10,904 nucleotides of DNA from Marinagarivorans sp. UBA5868 (lineage in GTDB: Bacteria; Pseudomonadota; Gammaproteobacteria; Pseudomonadales; Cellvibrionaceae). The notes beneath the pieces are model-generated. The model worked only from the letters and a program-made list of their open reading frames with translations. It was not told the origin of the DNA and searched no databases. Location of the stretch: positions 658-11,561 of the forward strand of contig DJFQ01000148.1 of assembly GCA_002432095.1 (NCBI GenBank), read 5' to 3'. A program made the translations under genes and the position numbers. This document shows positions 1 through 7,862 of this stretch, one piece after another (the stretch's first letter is position 1; every line of letters starts with the position of its first letter).

Positions 1-1860
1 TAATAATTCCCGCTTGAGTTGTTCATATCCCTCGGTAAAACGTGCGCCCATTTGCGCCTCCCGATGATCGAAACCAAACGCCCGACGTTTGATGGCCAAC
101 ACCGGCGGTGCCTGAATACGTTTGGCAATCGCCATGCCCTGATACAGCTTCCACCAGCGCTCCAGGTCGGCAATAAAACTCGCAGAGTCTGGAAATAACA
201 CTTGGATATCGCCTTCATAGGCTAATTGTTTTGCCAATTCGCCATCTTTATACCAGCGCAAATTATCCTCTGGTGTTGCGCGCTGCCAGCGCTCTACCCA
301 ACTGCGAAATAGCGCATCGTGGTAAGGGTAGAAGAGAGGATCGCCCTGATCTTTATCCACATTTTGTTGTGCACTCAATTCTGCGGAGGGTTTGATTTTG
401 ATGGTACCTTGAGGAATGACCTCCCGTCCGTAAACCTCCTTATTAAGAAATTCCGCCAGCGCGTAAATTTCGCCTTTCCATAAGTCCGCCAGGTTCGCGA
501 GAAAACCGCCGAGATCACCGTAAAGTGTGCTGTATCCAACGGTGGTTTCCGATTTATTGGCATTACAACTAAACGCCCCACCGTACGCCGCCGCAACCCC
601 GGCGAGAATTCGTGATGAGCGATCTCGCGCCTGAATATTTTCTCGCACAAAGCCGGATACCTGCAGTTGCAGTTTGCCACCGCTGTAAAGAAACTCTGCC
701 TGCTCCAATTGTGCAACGGTCGTATCCACCGCCGGTTGAATGGGAATCTCAGTAAAAGGGCAATCCAGATTTTCCGCCAGGGCGCGGCTGAGCTTGCGGG
801 TAGTCATGGAAGTGAAAGGGCCGGGCATGCTCACCAACAATAACTTTTCCGCTGGCAACAGCGTGCGATAAAGCGCCGCAGCCACGGCGGAATCAATACC
901 GCCGGATACACCCACGACCACTTTGTTTAAACCAATCCGCTCCATAAATTTGCGTGTGCCATATTGAATGGCCGCGAATTGTTGCGCCGTGGAATCTTCG
1001 GCCCAGGCGCCGGGTACAGACGCACCGATGTTTGCCGCAGGATGTTGCACATCCAGCACGTCCTCGGCAAAGGCCTTTGCCTGCTGCACAACGTGGCCTT
1101 GGGCGTTGTAAACGCAGCTGCTGCCATCGAAGGTAAAAAGCGTTTTGGCGTTGTCCTGCAGGCCGCAAGCGTTTACATAAAACAGCGGCAGGCCGTATTT
1201 TTTTGCCTGCGCGGAAAATACCCGGTTGCGTTTGTGATTTTTGTTAAAGGTGTAAGGAGAGCTGCTGATATTAATTAACAGCTCCGCGCCTTTTGTCGCT
1301 TGGAGCGCCAGCGGGGAAATGGCGTAGTCCTCGTCCCAGCCGTCTTCGCATAATATGCAGCCGAGTTTACCCAGTCGGCTTGGTACAGGCTGGATCAATT
1401 CATCCAAAGGCAACTTAAGTTCGTAAGCGAGTTTGCGCGGGTCGTGAAAATGGCGATTATCATCAAACTCACGGTAATTGGGCATAAGGGTTTTGATGAA
1501 AAAATCCTGCCCGGTAACCGGATGGGCAATAAAGCTGCCGTTTTCCGCAACAAATAACGCATTGTATTTTCGCTCGCGTCCGTCTTCGTTTTTTTTCTGC
1601 GGCTCCAAAGCGATATTGCCGAAGACAACGGTAATACCTTGGCTCGCTGCGCAGATTTTGTCGCCCCAGCTTTCACACTCCCGCAGAAACGCGCTGCGCT
1701 CCCATTCGTCCCCAATTAAATAACCCGGCACACACATTTCCGGCAACAGCAGAAGGTCTATCTGATCGCGTCGCGCTTGCTCGATATGCTCAAGTATTTG
1801 TTGACCGTTGCTGGCCGGTTGGCCGGGAATTACATCAAGTTGAACGAGGCGTATTTTCAT
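1..1860 (-). CDS. nadE: Glutamine-dependent NAD+ synthase, C-terminus cut by window edge
   Basis: Catalyses the last step of NAD+ synthesis in the cytoplasm: deamido-NAD+ plus ATP plus glutamine gives NAD+. The reading frame is open for 620 codons from ATG 1858-1860 to the left edge with no stop. Residues 1-270 form a nitrilase-fold glutaminase domain. Its expected Glu-Lys-Cys triad is visible as E41 (LLLLPEMCVPGY), K123 (FIKTLMPNY) and C171 (GCILCEDGW). Residues from about 290 form the ATP-pyrophosphatase synthase domain, with P-loop SGGIDSAV at 319-326 and the conserved NKSETTVGYSTLYGDLGG at 435-452. The glutaminase domain separates it from the short ammonia-dependent NadE, such as that of E. 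coli. Relatives of this long form run to about 640 residues, so probably only a few tens are missing. The start has only a weak GAGAAG Shine-Dalgarno, but the protein begins exactly at the first glutaminase strand (MKIRLVQLDV). It lies downstream of the barrel-protein gene on the same strand, separated by a hairpin. Confidence 0.95.
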   Translation of the reverse strand, partial: MKIRLVQLDVIPGQPASNGQQILEHIEQARRDQIDLLLLPEMCVPGYLIGDEWERSAFLRECESWGDKICAASQGITVVFGNIALEPQKKNEDGRERKYNALFVAENGSFIAHPVTGQDFFIKTLMPNYREFDDNRHFHDPRKLAYELKLPLDELIQPVPSRLGKLGCILCEDGWDEDYAISPLALQATKGAELLINISSSPYTFNKNHKRNRVFSAQAKKYGLPLFYVNACGLQDNAKTLFTFDGSSCVYNAQGHVVQQAKAFAEDVLDVQHPAANIGASVPGAWAEDSTAQQFAAIQYGTRKFMERIGLNKVVVGVSGGIDSAVAAALYRTLLPAEKLLLVSMPGPFTSMTTRKLSRALAENLDCPFTEIPIQPAVDTTVAQLEQAEFLYSGGKLQLQVSGFVRENIQARDRSSRILAGVAAAYGGAFSCNANKSETTVGYSTLYGDLGGFLANLADLWKGEIYALAEFLNKEVYGREVIPQGTIKIKPSAELSAQQNVDKDQGDPLFYPYHDALFRSWVERWQRATPEDNLRWYKDGELAKQLAYEGDIQVLFPDSASFIADLERWWKLYQGMAIAKRIQAPPVLAIKRRAFGFDHREAQMGARFTEGYEQLKRELL

Positions 1861-1883
1861 ATTTCTTCTCGCTTGGAAATGCA

Positions 1884-1905
1884 AACGGGCGCTGATGCGC
1901 CCGTT
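1884..1905 (-). terminator. Hairpin between the barrel-protein gene and nadE, possible weak terminator
   Basis: A perfect 9-bp inverted repeat (AACGGGCGC / GCGCCCGTT) with a TGAT loop lies 34 bases past the stop of the barrel-protein gene and 23 bases before the nadE start. Read on the minus strand the stem is followed by TTTGCATTTCC, a broken T-tract, so termination may be partial. Partial termination would let some transcripts continue into nadE, for which I see no convincing separate promoter in this 79-base gap. Confidence 0.6.
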
Positions 1906-1939
1906 CCTGGGTTGTTAAGCAGTACACCAGCTTGCCGTT

Positions 1940-3526
1940 TTAGAACTCCATGCGGAAGCCCGCATAAAATTGCATAGAGGTAAAGTCTTCATAGCCAAAT
2001 GTTTTGCGCAACCCAGCGTAAGCGCTGGAGCCGCGAGGGAGCACCGTGCTGAAGCCGAGGCCGAGCTGGTAATAAAGCGAATCCGGCTCTTCCGCTTCCA
2101 AAGCAAACGACAAGCTGTTTTCCGGCGCGAAAGCGAAGCTGCCGGTCATCAAGTCCTGGTCCGTATTTAAATCCGCAATCAGATTTAAATCCAAATTGGG
2201 AATGATTACCCCCCAGCTGGTGTTGAACGCATAGGTGCTTTGCACACCTGTTTCAAATACCCAACGGTCAATGGACTGATCGCCCAGTACCACCTCCCAA
2301 CCGCCAGCGCCATTATCCGCATAACCTTTGATTTCTGAGCTGGAAAAATTCAGTCGCGCCCGCGGATAAATGGAAAGGGCATTGTGCGCCCACAGATATT
2401 GCGCCTGGGTGCTAAAGAATAATTCGCTGCCGCTGGTTTCACCTTCAGTGGTTGCGGTGAAATTCTCTACTTCCTCCGCGCCGTAGGCAATTTTGCGCGA
2501 AATATCGATATTGCTGCTGGAATAACCCAACTGCACGTCTAATGAAAAATTGCCGCGGTTGTAAGTGGTGTAGCCGATAAAGGTGTAAATATCCGCGGAT
2601 ACTTCGCCACCGTCATCTTTGTAGTCCAGATCGTTACCCGTCCAGCCGCCGGCGGCACCGATAAACCAGTCATTGCTCAGCGCATAATCGGCGCCGAGGG
2701 TAAGGGCATTAGAGGTGTAATCGAAGCCGGCTTCATAAAGGGTTCGATCTTTTTCCGCATCTTCCAATTGCACGCTGGCGAACACACCGAATTTGGCCAT
2801 CAGTCCATCTTCATCACCCGCTGCGCCGCCGCTTGGTTGAGACGACCAGGACAACCGATTGCGCGACGCGGTGTTGATGCCTTGACCAAGCTGGCTCAAG
2901 CGCGCGCCGACGATATCGCCTTGAAGTTTGGAGGCATTGGTACCAAGGCGTTTGAGGGCTAGAGTTTCTTCCGGAGAAATCTGTTGAATGGCTTCCGCAC
3001 GAGCATCTTCGCTCATGCTCAGCAAACCAGAGCAGCGATCCGCCAAGCTTTGGGTGCCTGGACTGGCTTCGTCACGATTGAACTCAGGACTGGTTAATTC
3101 GCCGCAGATAATGTCCAACGCCTGGGCGACGCTGTAGTTATTGGGGCCTTCCGCATTGTTGCTGATGGTATTGGGGACGACATAAATTTCGACGTCGCCG
3201 ACTGCTTCTTCCTGTTGCTCCGAGTCGTCCCGAACCAGATAGGTGAAGCGGATAAATTCAGGTTCTGTGCTGCCTACCCCCGCATTGGGAACTACTTGAA
3301 TACCGCCGTCGCTGTTTACCGTCACAGTGGCGTTTTCCGGCTGGCCGATATCATCAACGACAATTAAGCCATCTCCATCCGGGTCAGAGTCGTTGGCGAG
3401 CACGTTAATTGTGACGGATACCCCGGTGGGAATCGTGCGCGTGTCAGGGTTGGCAACCGGAGGTGCGGCGTTAGCCAAAGGAGAAGCGAGCAGTAAACCA
3501 ACTGGGAGAAGATAGCGAATGTCCAT
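1940..3526 (-). CDS. Autotransporter-like outer-membrane beta-barrel protein with one cadherin/Ig-like domain
   Basis: Predicted outer-membrane surface protein of 528 residues; function unknown. Residues 1-20 are a signal peptide with likely cleavage ANA|APPV. Residues 21-118 resemble one Big_9/cadherin-like repeat of large adhesins, with a Ca2+-binding-type NDSDPDGDGL stretch at 45-54. Residues 130-230 are a linker with two cysteines (C141, C165), followed by a helical SPEE...LGARLSQLGQG segment. I recall this pattern in front of autotransporter barrels in other gammaproteobacteria. Residues about 242-528 alternate polar and hydrophobic residues in many strands and end in the terminal Phe (YAGFRMEF) expected for BAM-dependent insertion. 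ATG 3524-3526 is chosen because AAGGA lies 6 bases upstream; the in-frame TTG at 3530-3532 directly abuts that site. The passenger is unusually small for an autotransporter, and no enzymatic motif is visible. It is divergent from hrpA and upstream of nadE, neither of which hints at a role. Confidence 0.85.
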   Translation of the reverse strand: MDIRYLLPVGLLLASPLANAAPPVANPDTRTIPTGVSVTINVLANDSDPDGDGLIVVDDIGQPENATVTVNSDGGIQVVPNAGVGSTEPEFIRFTYLVRDDSEQQEEAVGDVEIYVVPNTISNNAEGPNNYSVAQALDIICGELTSPEFNRDEASPGTQSLADRCSGLLSMSEDARAEAIQQISPEETLALKRLGTNASKLQGDIVGARLSQLGQGINTASRNRLSWSSQPSGGAAGDEDGLMAKFGVFASVQLEDAEKDRTLYEAGFDYTSNALTLGADYALSNDWFIGAAGGWTGNDLDYKDDGGEVSADIYTFIGYTTYNRGNFSLDVQLGYSSSNIDISRKIAYGAEEVENFTATTEGETSGSELFFSTQAQYLWAHNALSIYPRARLNFSSSEIKGYADNGAGGWEVVLGDQSIDRWVFETGVQSTYAFNTSWGVIIPNLDLNLIADLNTDQDLMTGSFAFAPENSLSFALEAEEPDSLYYQLGLGFSTVLPRGSSAYAGLRKTFGYEDFTSMQFYAGFRMEF

Positions 3527-3532
3527 AAACAA

Positions 3533-3537
3533 TCCTT
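3533..3537 (-). promoter_or_regulatory. Ribosome binding site deciding the barrel-protein start
   Basis: AAGGA on the minus strand is separated by 6 bases (TTGTTT) from ATG 3524-3526. This favours the ATG over the TTG two codons upstream, which would have no spacing to this site. Confidence 0.75.
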
Positions 3538-3593
3538 GCTAGGCGTGATGTGATGCAACCGCGAAAAGGGCTGCGAGGTTGAGAAAGGCGGCG

Positions 3594-3622
3594 ATTATAG
3601 ACCGATTCGCTTGGTGTCTCCA
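3594..3622 (-). promoter_or_regulatory. Sigma70-type promoter of the barrel-protein gene
   Basis: On the minus strand a perfect TATAAT (3594-3599) is preceded at 17 bp by TGGAGA (3617-3622), 4 of 6 to the -35 consensus. Transcription would start near 3587, leaving a leader of about 60 bases. The promoter is back to back with the proposed hrpA promoter about 80 bp away. Confidence 0.65.
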
Positions 3623-3701
3623 GGGCGTATGACCTTGCAGTCGCCGTTGTGTCAGCGTGTGACGAGCCACTTAAATGGAGGAGCCGAGCCGCTAATCCGG
3701 T

Positions 3702-3731
3702 TTGTGATCCGACGGGCCAAAGAGGCATAAT
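3702..3731 (+). promoter_or_regulatory. Possible sigma70 promoter of hrpA
   Basis: TTGTGA (3702-3707, 4 of 6 to consensus) is followed after 18 bp by CATAAT (3726-3731, 5 of 6). Transcription would start near 3738, about 27 bases before the hrpA ATG. The match is moderate, but the placement is what a short-leader housekeeping gene would have. Confidence 0.45.
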
Positions 3732-3764
3732 GCGCCCCCTTATTTCAACGCTAAGTTCTTGAGT

Positions 3765-6700
3765 ATGCTGGAAAATCAGACCCTGCCCGCCACCTCCGCC
3801 GAGCTGGAGAAAAGCCTGGCCGAGACTTTGCTGGCACATCGGCCAAAGCTGCGCAAATTGTGGCGCGCAGCGCGGGATGCTCAAAACACACCGGAAAATC
3901 TGGCAACGCTGGAGCGCAAATTCAGCGCGTTTCTGGAAGAGTCGAATAACCTGCTGGAGAACAAACGGCAAAATCGCCCGCAACTGGAATTCCCGGAAAA
4001 CCTGCCGGTAAGCGCCCGCCGCGAGGAGATCGCGCGCACCATTTTGGAAAACCAGGTGGTGATACTCGCCGGCGAAACCGGCTCCGGCAAAACCACGCAA
4101 TTGCCCAAAATCTGCTTGGAAATTGGCCGCGGTTTATACGGTTTGATCGGTCATACACAGCCTCGACGAATTGCCGCCAGCACCGTCGCCAGTCGCATCG
4201 CCGAAGAACTACGCGTGCCACTGGGAACGTCGGTGGGCTTTCAAGTCCGCTTTACCGATCAAACCCAGCCTGGCTCGCATATTAAATTGATGACCGACGG
4301 AATTTTGCTGGCGGAAATTCAGCACGACCCACTGCTGCTACGTTACGACACTTTAATTATCGATGAGGCCCACGAGCGCAGCCTGAATATCGATTTTCTG
4401 CTGGGTTATCTCAAACAAATACTGCCCAAAAGGCCCGATTTAAAGTTGATTGTCACCTCTGCAACGATCGACGTGCAGCGTTTTTCTCGGCATTTCAATG
4501 ACGCGCCGATTTTGGAAGTCTCCGGTCGTACATATCCGGTGGATATTTTGTACCGCCCCTGGGGCGGGGAATTGGAGGATCAAAGTCAGGCCATTATCGA
4601 GGCGATCCAGGAAATTCTCACGCTGCCGCACAGCGGTCACGGCGACATACTGGTGTTTCTCGCTGGCGAACGCGAAATTCGCGAAACCGCGTTGGCGCTC
4701 CGCAAGGCAGAATTTCCGCATTTGGAAGTATTACCGCTGTATGCGCGTCTGAGTCTTGCAGAACAAAACCGGGTTTTTCAGGGACACCGAGGCCGGCGCG
4801 TAGTACTGGCCACCAATGTTGCGGAAACCTCCATTACGGTCCCCGGAATCGGTTTTGTCATCGATCCGGGTTATGCGCGCATCAGCCGTTATAGCGTGCG
4901 CACAAAAGTGCAACGTCTTCCCATAGAGCCGATATCCCAGGCCAGTGCCAATCAGCGTGCCGGTCGCTGTGGGCGGGTGAGCAATGGTGTGTGCATTCGG
5001 TTATACGCAGAGGAAGATTTCCTCCAGCGTCCGGAATTTACCGACGCGGAAATTCTGCGCACGAATCTGGCCTCCGTAGTGTTGCAGATGTTGCATCTGG
5101 GGATCGGCGATATTCGCAAATTTCCGTTTGTTGAACCGCCGGATTCCAAATACATCAGCGATGGCTATCGACTGCTGGAGGAGTTGCAGGCCGTTAACAG
5201 CAAAGGACAATTAACCGCCGTCGGCAAACAGTTGGCAGGTCTGCCCTTAGATCCACAGCTGGCGCGCATGGTGTTGGAAGGACAAAAGCAGGGCGCTTTG
5301 CGCGAGGTTTTGATCATCGTCGCGGCCTTGACCATCCAGGATCCCCGTGAGCGCCCGGCGGAAAAACAACAGGCTGCGGATGAAAAACACCGGCGCTTTT
5401 GGGACGAGAATTCCGATTTTCTCGCTTACCTCAATTTGTGGAATTACGCCGAACAGCAGCGTCAGGATTTATCGCAAAATCAATGGCGCAAACAAAGTGC
5501 GCGGGAATTTCTTTCGCATTTGCGCCTGCGCGAATGGCGCGAGCTCCACCACCAAATACGTCTTGCGTGCAAACCGCTAGGTTTTAAGGAAAGCCAGGAT
5601 CCAGCCACATATCCGGCGTTGCACAAAGCGTTGCTCGCCGGATTGTTGGGCAACATTGGGGTGAAAAACGACGAGCCCGGTGAGTTGCAGTACCTCGGCG
5701 CCCGCAATCGCAAATTTTCGATTTTTCCCGGCTCGTCGCAATTCAAAAAAAAACCCCGCTGGCTGATGGCGGCGGAGCTGCTGGAAACATCCAAACTTTA
5801 CGCACACCGTGTTGCCAAGGTGGAACCTGAGTGGATTTTGGAGCTCGGCCAGCACTTATTGAAACATCACTATTACGAGCCGCACTACAACGCCAAAAGT
5901 GGGCAGGTATTGGCATATGACCGAGTTACGCTCTTCGGTTTGACGTTGGCGGAGAAGAAAACCGTTAATTACAGCCACATCAATGGTGAAGAGGCGAGGG
6001 CGGTCTTCATTCGCTCGGCGCTGGTCGAAGGTAGTTATGGCCAGCATCCTTCACGCCAGGAGCGTGGGATCAAATCCTCCAATAAAGACGACTTTTTTAT
6101 CTACAACCAACAGCAAATTGCGGAAGTGCATGACCTGGAAGCAAAATCCCGCCGCAAGGATATTCTGGTGGATGATGAGGTGATCTTCCGCTTTTATGAC
6201 GAACGCATTCCGGCCCAGGTAATCAATTTCGCGGGTTTTGAACACTGGCGTAAAGAGGCGGAAAAACAGCAGCCAGATTTATTGTGGATTTCCCGCGATT
6301 TGCTGATGCAACACGGCGCGGAAGGTATCACCGAAGCCCAATTCCCCGCGTCTATGACCATCGAAGGCATGACCCTGCCGCTGACCTATCACTTTGAACC
6401 GGGACACCCGGACGATGGAGTCAGCATTGGTGTCCCTGCGAGCGTGTTACATACCCTTCCGGAAGCGCGGTTAGAGTGGTTAGTACCCGGATTTCTGCGC
6501 GACAAATGCATTACCTTAATTAAAAGTCTGCCCAAACAATGGCGCAAACAATTTGTGCCGGTGCCGCATTATGTCGATCAGATAATGCCGCGCCTGAAAC
6601 CCGGCAATCAACCGTTGCTGCAAGCCTTGCAACACGAGCTGGAGCGTTTGCTGGGCAAACCACTGCCAAAAGATCTGTGGCAGGGGATAGAGCTGGATTC

Positions 6701-7709
6701 GTTTTATCGCATGAATATTCATGTGCTCGATGAGCGAGGCAAAATTCTGGATCGGGATCGCGACCTGCAAACCCTGCGCGAACGTTATCGCGGCCATGTG
6801 CAAAATACCTTGCAAAAAGTTGGCGAAAATATTGAACGAGATTCCATAACCCATTGGGATTTTGGCACTCTGGAAACCTCCCGCACGTTAAAACGCGGTG
6901 CCGTTCAGGTGCGCGCATTTCCGGCGTTGGTGGTGGAGCAACAGTCCGTCGCGCTGCGACTATTGGATAATCCGTTGGAGGCTGAGCAGGAGAGTGTACG
7001 CGGGGTGGTGGCGCTGTTGATGGTGCAGTTAAACACCAGTGTGAAATACCTGCAAAAGGATCTGCTTAAAAATAAAGACATGGCACTGAGTATTATGAAT
7101 CTAGGCCGCCGTGATGACGTGGTGCAGGATCTGATTCGCGGCGCGGTGTATCGAGCTTGTCTGGAGGGTTTTGCCTTACCCCGCGACGCTGAGGCGTTTG
7201 CGACAGCCCTGTCCCGCGGTAAAAATACGTTGGTGCAACTCGCTAACCAGTATGAAACCCTGCTGCTGGAAATATTGGATCTGGTGGTGCAAATCCGCAA
7301 AAAAATGAAAACGACGGCCAATCAATTGCTGCTCGCCGCTACCTTTGCCGATATTCAACAGCAAATGGAACAGTTGATTTTTAAAGGCTTTATGAGCGAA
7401 GTGTCGTGGGAATGGCTGGAACAATATCCGCGCTATCTCAAAGCCATTCTGGTGAGGCTGGAAAAGGCCCCGATGGATATCCAAAAAGATAAAGTGGCCA
7501 CTCGACAGTTGCACCAGTATTGGGAAAAACACAACGCACGGCTGCACAAGGATGGTGAAGCGGTCTACCGCCAGCATGTAAGTTGGCGGCATTACCGCTG
7601 GATGCTGGAGGAATTTCGCGTATCGCTGTTTGCGCAGACGCTGAAAACACGGGCGCCGGTGTCGGAAAAACGCCTGGACAAATTGTGGGAGGAAAGCCAG
7701 CAAAACTAA
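3765..7709 (+). CDS. hrpA: ATP-dependent RNA helicase HrpA (DEAH box)
   Basis: Cytoplasmic DEAH/RHA-family RNA helicase of 1314 residues; E. coli HrpA has 1300. In E. coli it has been linked to fimbrial mRNA processing and, more recently, to rescue of collided ribosomes. Helicase motifs are intact: Walker A GETGSGKT at 103-110, DEAH at 200-203, SAT at 232-234, TNVAETSIT at 350-358 and QRAGRCGR at 397-404. An HA2/winged-helix region follows at about 440-560, then an OB-fold region at about 610-700, and the long HrpA-specific C-terminal region (DUF3418 type) from about 710 to the end. Eukaryotic relatives lack that last region. I start at ATG 3765. An in-frame TTG at 3759 would add two residues, but the only weak upstream ribosome-binding candidate (TAAG at 3752) suits the ATG better. 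No frameshift or missing motif is seen. It is probably monocistronic, since the next gene has its own promoter. Confidence 0.97.
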   Translation: MLENQTLPATSAELEKSLAETLLAHRPKLRKLWRAARDAQNTPENLATLERKFSAFLEESNNLLENKRQNRPQLEFPENLPVSARREEIARTILENQVVILAGETGSGKTTQLPKICLEIGRGLYGLIGHTQPRRIAASTVASRIAEELRVPLGTSVGFQVRFTDQTQPGSHIKLMTDGILLAEIQHDPLLLRYDTLIIDEAHERSLNIDFLLGYLKQILPKRPDLKLIVTSATIDVQRFSRHFNDAPILEVSGRTYPVDILYRPWGGELEDQSQAIIEAIQEILTLPHSGHGDILVFLAGEREIRETALALRKAEFPHLEVLPLYARLSLAEQNRVFQGHRGRRVVLATNVAETSITVPGIGFVIDPGYARISRYSVRTKVQRLPIEPISQASANQRAGRCGRVSNGVCIRLYAEEDFLQRPEFTDAEILRTNLASVVLQMLHLGIGDIRKFPFVEPPDSKYISDGYRLLEELQAVNSKGQLTAVGKQLAGLPLDPQLARMVLEGQKQGALREVLIIVAALTIQDPRERPAEKQQAADEKHRRFWDENSDFLAYLNLWNYAEQQRQDLSQNQWRKQSAREFLSHLRLREWRELHHQIRLACKPLGFKESQDPATYPALHKALLAGLLGNIGVKNDEPGELQYLGARNRKFSIFPGSSQFKKKPRWLMAAELLETSKLYAHRVAKVEPEWILELGQHLLKHHYYEPHYNAKSGQVLAYDRVTLFGLTLAEKKTVNYSHINGEEARAVFIRSALVEGSYGQHPSRQERGIKSSNKDDFFIYNQQQIAEVHDLEAKSRRKDILVDDEVIFRFYDERIPAQVINFAGFEHWRKEAEKQQPDLLWISRDLLMQHGAEGITEAQFPASMTIEGMTLPLTYHFEPGHPDDGVSIGVPASVLHTLPEARLEWLVPGFLRDKCITLIKSLPKQWRKQFVPVPHYVDQIMPRLKPGNQPLLQALQHELERLLGKPLPKDLWQGIELDSFYRMNIHVLDERGKILDRDRDLQTLRERYRGHVQNTLQKVGENIERDSITHWDFGTLETSRTLKRGAVQVRAFPALVVEQQSVALRLLDNPLEAEQESVRGVVALLMVQLNTSVKYLQKDLLKNKDMALSIMNLGRRDDVVQDLIRGAVYRACLEGFALPRDAEAFATALSRGKNTLVQLANQYETLLLEILDLVVQIRKKMKTTANQLLLAATFADIQQQMEQLIFKGFMSEVSWEWLEQYPRYLKAILVRLEKAPMDIQKDKVATRQLHQYWEKHNARLHKDGEAVYRQHVSWRHYRWMLEEFRVSLFAQTLKTRAPVSEKRLDKLWEESQQN

Positions 7710-7777
7710 CCTCGGAACGGATTTTTTGGGGGCAAAAAATGCCTTGCAATTTGTCGTCGGTCAAATCCGCATCCAAG

Positions 7778-7815
7778 TCCGGCTTTGTTGGGGTGACAAG
7801 TCTCGGAAAGCCGGA
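7778..7815. repeat. 9-bp inverted repeat enclosing the -35 element
   Basis: TCCGGCTTT (7778-7786) and AAAGCCGGA (7807-7815) are perfect inverted copies separated by 20 bases. No T-tract follows, so it is a poor intrinsic terminator for hrpA. It could be an operator for a dimeric regulator, a transcript hairpin at the end of hrpA mRNA, or chance. Confidence 0.5.
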
Positions 7816-7822
7816 TTATGAT
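7793..7822 (+). promoter_or_regulatory. Sigma70-type promoter of the EF-hand membrane protein gene
   Basis: GTGACA (7793-7798, 5 of 6 to TTGACA) and TATGAT (7817-7822, 5 of 6 to TATAAT) are 18 bp apart. Transcription would start near 7829, giving a leader of about 34 bases that contains the AAGGA ribosome binding site. The -35 element lies in the loop of the inverted repeat at 7778-7815, and the -10 begins just after its right arm. Confidence 0.6.
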
Positions 7823-7850
7823 TGCGGCCGTTCCCTCTACTTTCCCCCTA

Positions 7851-7855
7851 AAGGA
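7851..7855 (+). promoter_or_regulatory. Ribosome binding site deciding the start at 7863
   Basis: AAGGA ends 7 bases before ATG 7863-7865. The longer in-frame start at 7818 overlaps the proposed -10 hexamer, has no ribosome binding site and would add only 15 residues, so 7863 is preferred. Confidence 0.8.
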
Positions 7856-7862
7856 CTCTCCC

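Noticed and set aside
3702..3718. CRP-like half site TGTGA upstream of hrpA
   Set aside because: The matching TCACA half is absent at the required 6-base spacing; the sequence is better read as a weak -35.
3471..4100. 209-codon open frame on the minus strand
   Set aside because: It runs antisense across the start of hrpA and overlaps the barrel gene's signal-peptide region and promoter. The product looks unlike a protein family, and the overlapping genes are certain.
7721..7740. ATTTTTT / AAAAAAT inverted repeat after the hrpA stop
   Set aside because: A stem of A-T pairs only, with a G-rich loop and no T-tract after it, is unlikely to act as an intrinsic terminator.
7818..7862. Longer start for the EF-hand membrane protein
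   Set aside because: The ATG overlaps the proposed -10 hexamer and has no ribosome binding site, whereas 7863 has AAGGA at 7-base spacing.
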